Source: Colletotrichum lupini
Lineage: Eukaryota; Ascomycota; Sordariomycetes; Glomerellales; Glomerellaceae
Assembly (NCBI RefSeq): GCF_023278565.1
Contig: NC_064676.1
Location: 1,240,001 to 1,304,000, forward strand
Length of the DNA stretch: 64,000 bases
Direction: 5' to 3'
Numbering within the stretch: position 1 is the first letter of the stretch; each line of letters starts with the position of its first letter. The position numbers and the translations under genes were made by a program. Positions 60,260-64,000 of the stretch are shown here, in pieces. The notes beneath the pieces were generated by a model. The model was not told the DNA's origin. It ran no database searches and saw nothing but the letters and a program-made list of their open reading frames with translations.

Positions 60260-60861
60260 GTTTAGTCCGCAGAGATTGTTGATCTAGAATGAATAAGCAA
60301 ATCTATAGAAGAGTGTGGGAACGGAAGATGAGTTACCTGCGACTTATTGCCATCAGCAGCAAGCAAAATGTCGCAGACGTCGGAGGTGCCATCATCGAAG
60401 TTCACCGCAACTATATCTCGATGGAGTCCTGGACAAATTTCAAAGTCCTTGAATTTCTTTTGATAATGAATCTTGCCCATTGTGTCAAGTGGCTCGCGAA
60501 GAGCATTTTGGAGAATGACGCGGCTAATAGGCGAGGATTGTGTATAGTTCGGGTCTCGCCCGGGTTCGAAAATCTTACGAAAGTGTTTGTCGTACAAGAT
60601 CGGTGCCTGCGATGACGCTGACCTGCCGAAGTTCTTGGAGATTGAATCAATTTGGTCTTGGTCAAGACATGCTCGCATGCCTATGAATGTAGCTTCCCCT
60701 AAGCGGATCTGATATCCTTCTCTTTTGGAGTTCTTCTCTTGTCTTTCATACACCTCGAAGTCGACATTGTGTCGCGCTAGCCCGTTAGCCAGAAGGCTGC
60801 CAGCGAGACCCGCGCCAACAATGATCACTTTGAAAGGGGGTTGTGTAGCGGAATTGCTCAT

Positions 60862-63097
60862 GACTAAGATGTTTTGATTCAGATGATCAATGGAAAGTTA
60901 GACGCCGGGAACATGAACACTTGCCGTGCCTGCATTTAACCAAAGAATCTATTATGCTTGCTTTTCAATCGTGTCAAGGCAAAAGACATCCAATGACTTG
61001 ACTCTTAATACTGCGAGACTACAGAGAATCGGTACTCTATATTGCCGAGATTACCGCTTCGGCCAGGAATGTTCACCGAGTACCGACTCCGAATGCCTGA
61101 TGTCCCAAGACTTGCAAGGATCTAGATCATCTGAGTTCGACTTTGCAACCTTCCCCGCTGCTTCGAATTGGCAGGCCACATCATCAGACGAGTGTTTGGT
61201 CGCCATGATTGGCCACAGCGAAGCCAAAACGTGAGACGGGGCGAGGATTGGATGTCTAAAAGCGGCATCGAGGGCTGAGTCTCAAAATAAACGATGTGTC
61301 ATTCGAAGATAATCGGCTACCTATGTGGTTGATAGCATTGTCGCAAGCCCCGTTAAGCTTTATACCCATACCATCCTTTACCTTACTGCTTTGAAAGCAA
61401 AGCACTGATATTAGTAGCCTATGTATAAAGTTTATTCCTTATAATATAACTTGATGATGCCCTCAATGTATAGCTCGTGGGTATTGAAGGTGAAAGCTGG
61501 ATGATGTGCTGACAAGGAGTATCGCTCATGTGAGTAAAGGGGTACCTGGTGAAAGCCCGCACCCTTCTCGAATGTGGGACGCAAGAATCAGGCTGAATCC
61601 TATGCTTAAGAGGATAATATACGTCAATCATCAACTTCCATCGAGTTTCCACAGAACGGCGGGAGTGTAGAGACTTTGGCTCGGGAGGTTTTGTTTTCCA
61701 TGACCGAACAGATGTGGCTGCGGCCCACGCAGCTCAGAAAAAGGGAAGCCTGAAAAGGTCATCTCCTGATACAGTATCTACATGTATGAAATCTTGTCCC
61801 CCCATGCATATTCAGGTTTACCTACCTACACTTGGTTTCACGCAGTCCTGTTGGCGCACATTCAACCGGAGAGGATTCTTACTACCGGCATGCTCAGAGC
61901 CATAGCTTCGATATCATTGATCTAGACCTTCTCTTCGCATCGCAGTACGTAATGGAAGCGGATCTGGTGTGGAAAACTTCGTAACGCTTGTACCAACGTT
62001 AAAATCCCGACAGTCTTGCGGGAGCTTTCGCTGATAACGGTACTACATGGGCCATCGGTGTCGGCCGCAGGCCGCTGCAACCCCCATGCCATCTCATTCT
62101 TTACCAAGGCGTCCGCGTTCATAGAGAAGCTCGATTTGATAGTGGATGTCCTAACATTCACCTGCATACAGATTCCCGTTGTGCCGGAGTTTATTCCCTT
62201 CTTGGCGACGGCTGAAAGGTGAGGCAATGCAGCACGCAACTTCAACCCCTACACGGAACTCCCGCGCGACGCGATGGAGTCCGGCGTTGAATTGCGCCAT
62301 AACCACTAACGCGTTGTTACGTACCATTTTACTACTTTGCAGTCAAAAAGGACGTGGTGTTGGTTCGAGGTGCCGACCGTCGGCCTACTGTCTCCTGTCT
62401 CTTGTCATGTACCCAACGACTGAGTACAGTAATTAATTACATTGCAGATTAGTTGATGATGGTCAAGTATCAGTGTCAAGTAATGATGTTTACAGACAGG
62501 TTTTCGACTTTAATACATTTCCAAGTTAAAATGGCACGGGGACACACTCCAATTTGGAGTTAATGCCGTTTTTATACGAGCTTTGAAGCTTTGGGTGACC
62601 GCGCTCGACTTTTGCTTTTTTTTCTTCGTCTTCTCATGTTTTCTTTCTTTATGTTGGCTGACCAGGAAGATTCGCCATGCTGATGACAGTTGTTGTCATC
62701 GCCAGACCCTGTTTAACCCCTTGGTCCCCCACATCGGAGGCTGGTTGTGTCATCCACCCCTCGGATGTTGAAATCGGGAACGGCCCGTTAGCGAACGTTT
62801 ACTAGATTACCACCGAGCTCGTCGGCATCGAGAGCGGATGAAGACCGCAAAGGGTTCAAACCTTTTCGGATGGCAAAATTCAAAATGCAAGGATAAAACT
62901 TTGCAGGAAGAATGGGAGGCCCCTGGTTTAAAAAGGTAGGTGGAAGCCAGCACGATTCCTTTGATGAGCTCACAGTGCAGCACCCTTGATCGAGACCTGC
63001 CCGTTTTACACCGCCGGCTCAACTACACCGGAAGATTACTTTCCTGAGGCGCTCTACTCAGCCCTATCCGTGTCCTCGCGTCTGGGTACTCGTTTCA
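60862..63097. other. divergent intergenic region, no gene recognised
   Basis: 2.2 kb between the - strand monooxygenase and the + strand permease. Frames up to about 107 codons occur on both strands without motifs. Promoters of both genes must lie here; no specific site was identified. Confidence 0.5.
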
Positions 63098-64000
63098 ATG
63101 GCTTGGCGACGTCCGTTTGGCGATCGCGCTAGCGCGCAAGGGACGGTTGTTGAAGGCCAGCGAGAGCAGATCGCAAATGGCAGCACGCAGTACATCGGCG
63201 AGAAAGGAGGAAACGATGCGCCTCCCACCTATCAGGATGCTTCTGGAGCGCCTGTCGAGAACAATTCGCCTCTAGGATACGATGTTGGCCCTGTCACGAT
63301 CACGCTTCTAAACATCACGATGATGATTGGCGCCGGTATCTACTCTACTCGTAGGTTCGACCGATTCGATATTTTTGCCCAATTTTTGCTGAGTCTGTTA
63401 AGCGGCTTCTATCTTGAATGGCACTGGCTCTGTCGGTGTCAGCTTCGTCTATTGGACTCTTGGTTATTTGGTACGTTCCTGTGGTATTACCCATGACCAC
63501 ATGTAACATTTTACTTGGCCCAGGAATGGAGTAAATGCTGATCATCTCTACCCCTACATGTAGTTGTGCCTTGCTTCCGGAGCGGTCTATCTCGAATTCA
63601 CAGCGTACTTCCCCAGTCGATCAGGATCTGAGGTTGTGTTCCTTGAGCAAGCATATCCCCGCCCAATGTGGCTGTTTCCAACTACCTTTGCGGTCCAGAG
63701 CGTCATTCTCTCTTTCGGAAGTGCCAATGCCACCGTCATGGCCAATTATCTTATTGCCATTTCAGGACACGAGGGAACCAATTGGCAAATCAAGGGCACC
63801 GCCTTGGCCTGCTACAGTCTGGCCACCCTGAGTGAGTTTCCACGTTACCAGACCCTTCGCATAAACCCGACATGGCGTGGTTCATCCACTAACAACCTGC
63901 AGCGCTGGTTTTCAACACAAAGTATGCATACTGGTTCTCCAATGGCGTCGGAATCGTGAAGATATGTACCTTGCTCTTTGTGATCGTTACTGGATTTGTG
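63098..64000 (+). CDS. MUP1-like high-affinity methionine permease, 5' part (cut by window end)
   Basis: APC-superfamily transporter of the yeast Mup1 branch. Exons are 63098-63350, 63403-63470, 63564-63831 and 63903-64000 (incomplete), giving 229 residues so far, all in frame. It has a soluble ~60-residue N-terminus rich in Gly, Gln and Glu. TM1 follows (TLLNITMMIGAGIYSTPAS), then GTGSVGVSFVYWTLGYLLC, VYLEFTAYFPSRSGSEVVFL, ALACYSLATLTLVFNTKYAY and NGVGIVKICTLLFVIVTGFV. The last block is typical of Mup1 orthologues. It is not a close copy of the permease at 5.2-7.2 kb. Confidence 0.9.

Larger units (their letters stand above)
56122..60861 (-). pseudogene. FAD-dependent monooxygenase (PHBH/salicylate-hydroxylase-like) split by a hAT transposon
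   Basis: Group A flavin monooxygenase. Exons are 60861-60337; 60283-60260 continuing at 57014-56879; 56810-56618; 56551-56378; and 56329-56122. Leaving out the transposon and one target copy, the frame runs through all of them to about 419 residues. Motifs are the Rossmann VIIVGAGLAGSLLANGLARH, the second FAD region LLAADGNKSQ (DG), and HIWLIGDSIHSMFP then RGMGGNQAMRDTADALP (GD and the active-site GGNQ-like block). The insertion lies inside the codon stretch LNNIEELS of exon 2. It adds 3245 bp, which is not a multiple of three, plus many stops. No other lesion is visible, so the gene was intact when hit. A further 3' exon is possible. Confidence 0.87.

Noticed and set aside
61714..62436. Frames in the 60.9-63.1 kb gap
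   Set aside because: Short, antisense to one another, and no family resemblance.
1..64000. CRISPR arrays, rRNA genes, bacterial operons or phage
   Set aside because: No regular direct repeats with spacers, no rRNA-like sequence; introns and gene families are fungal.

Overview
The window looks like genomic DNA of a filamentous ascomycete, most likely a Sordariomycete such as a Fusarium or Colletotrichum relative. The protein genes carry short introns of about 50-140 bp with fungal splice signals. The families are typical of such fungi: a Zn2Cys6 regulator, P450s, a GH43 enzyme and MUP1-like permeases. Two blocks (32.0-52.6 kb and 57.0-60.3 kb) are extremely AT-rich, nearly devoid of CA/TG, and contain only ruined transposons. 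That is the signature of repeat-induced point mutation (RIP). Exon models were built by hand; wherever I give a full model, the exon lengths sum to a multiple of three.

Layout. 0-5.2 kb: sparse, with one doubtful open frame and one small spliced gene for a probable mitochondrial membrane protein (2610-3054). 5.2-13.7 kb: a nutrient-use neighbourhood, made of a MUP1-like amino-acid permease, a TauD-like Fe(II)/2-oxoglutarate dioxygenase, a Dal5-like MFS transporter and a D-2-hydroxyacid dehydrogenase. The genes are arranged as divergent pairs that share promoters. 15-18.5 kb: a small cysteine-rich protein, then a secreted GH43 glycosidase with an XlnR-type and a CreA-type site upstream. 19.3-31.7 kb: P450, alpha/beta hydrolase, Zn2Cys6 regulator, aminotransferase remnant, second P450, SDR ketoreductase and a hotdog thioesterase-like protein. 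Together these look like an accessory-metabolism cluster without a visible synthase.

32.0-52.6 kb: one Ty1/copia element on the + strand, with 182-bp LTRs and a GGATC target duplication. A Ty3/gypsy element on the - strand (540-bp LTRs) is inserted in its reverse transcriptase. That element in turn holds a 552-bp solo LTR with a TATAC duplication and a less-mutated island. A TIR element sits in the 3' part of the copia element. 54.4-55.8 kb: a secreted histidine-acid-phosphatase-like protein. 56.1-60.9 kb: an FAD monooxygenase gene split by a 3.24-kb hAT transposon with an 8-bp duplication; the flanking exons still read cleanly. 63.1 kb to the end: the 5' part of a second MUP1-like permease.

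The most notable points are the nested RIP-mutated transposons with exact target duplications, the hAT-disrupted monooxygenase, a probable AT-AC intron in the MFS gene, a GC-AG intron in the dioxygenase, and a GH43 gene whose only usable splice acceptor removes the codon for the catalytic acid glutamate.
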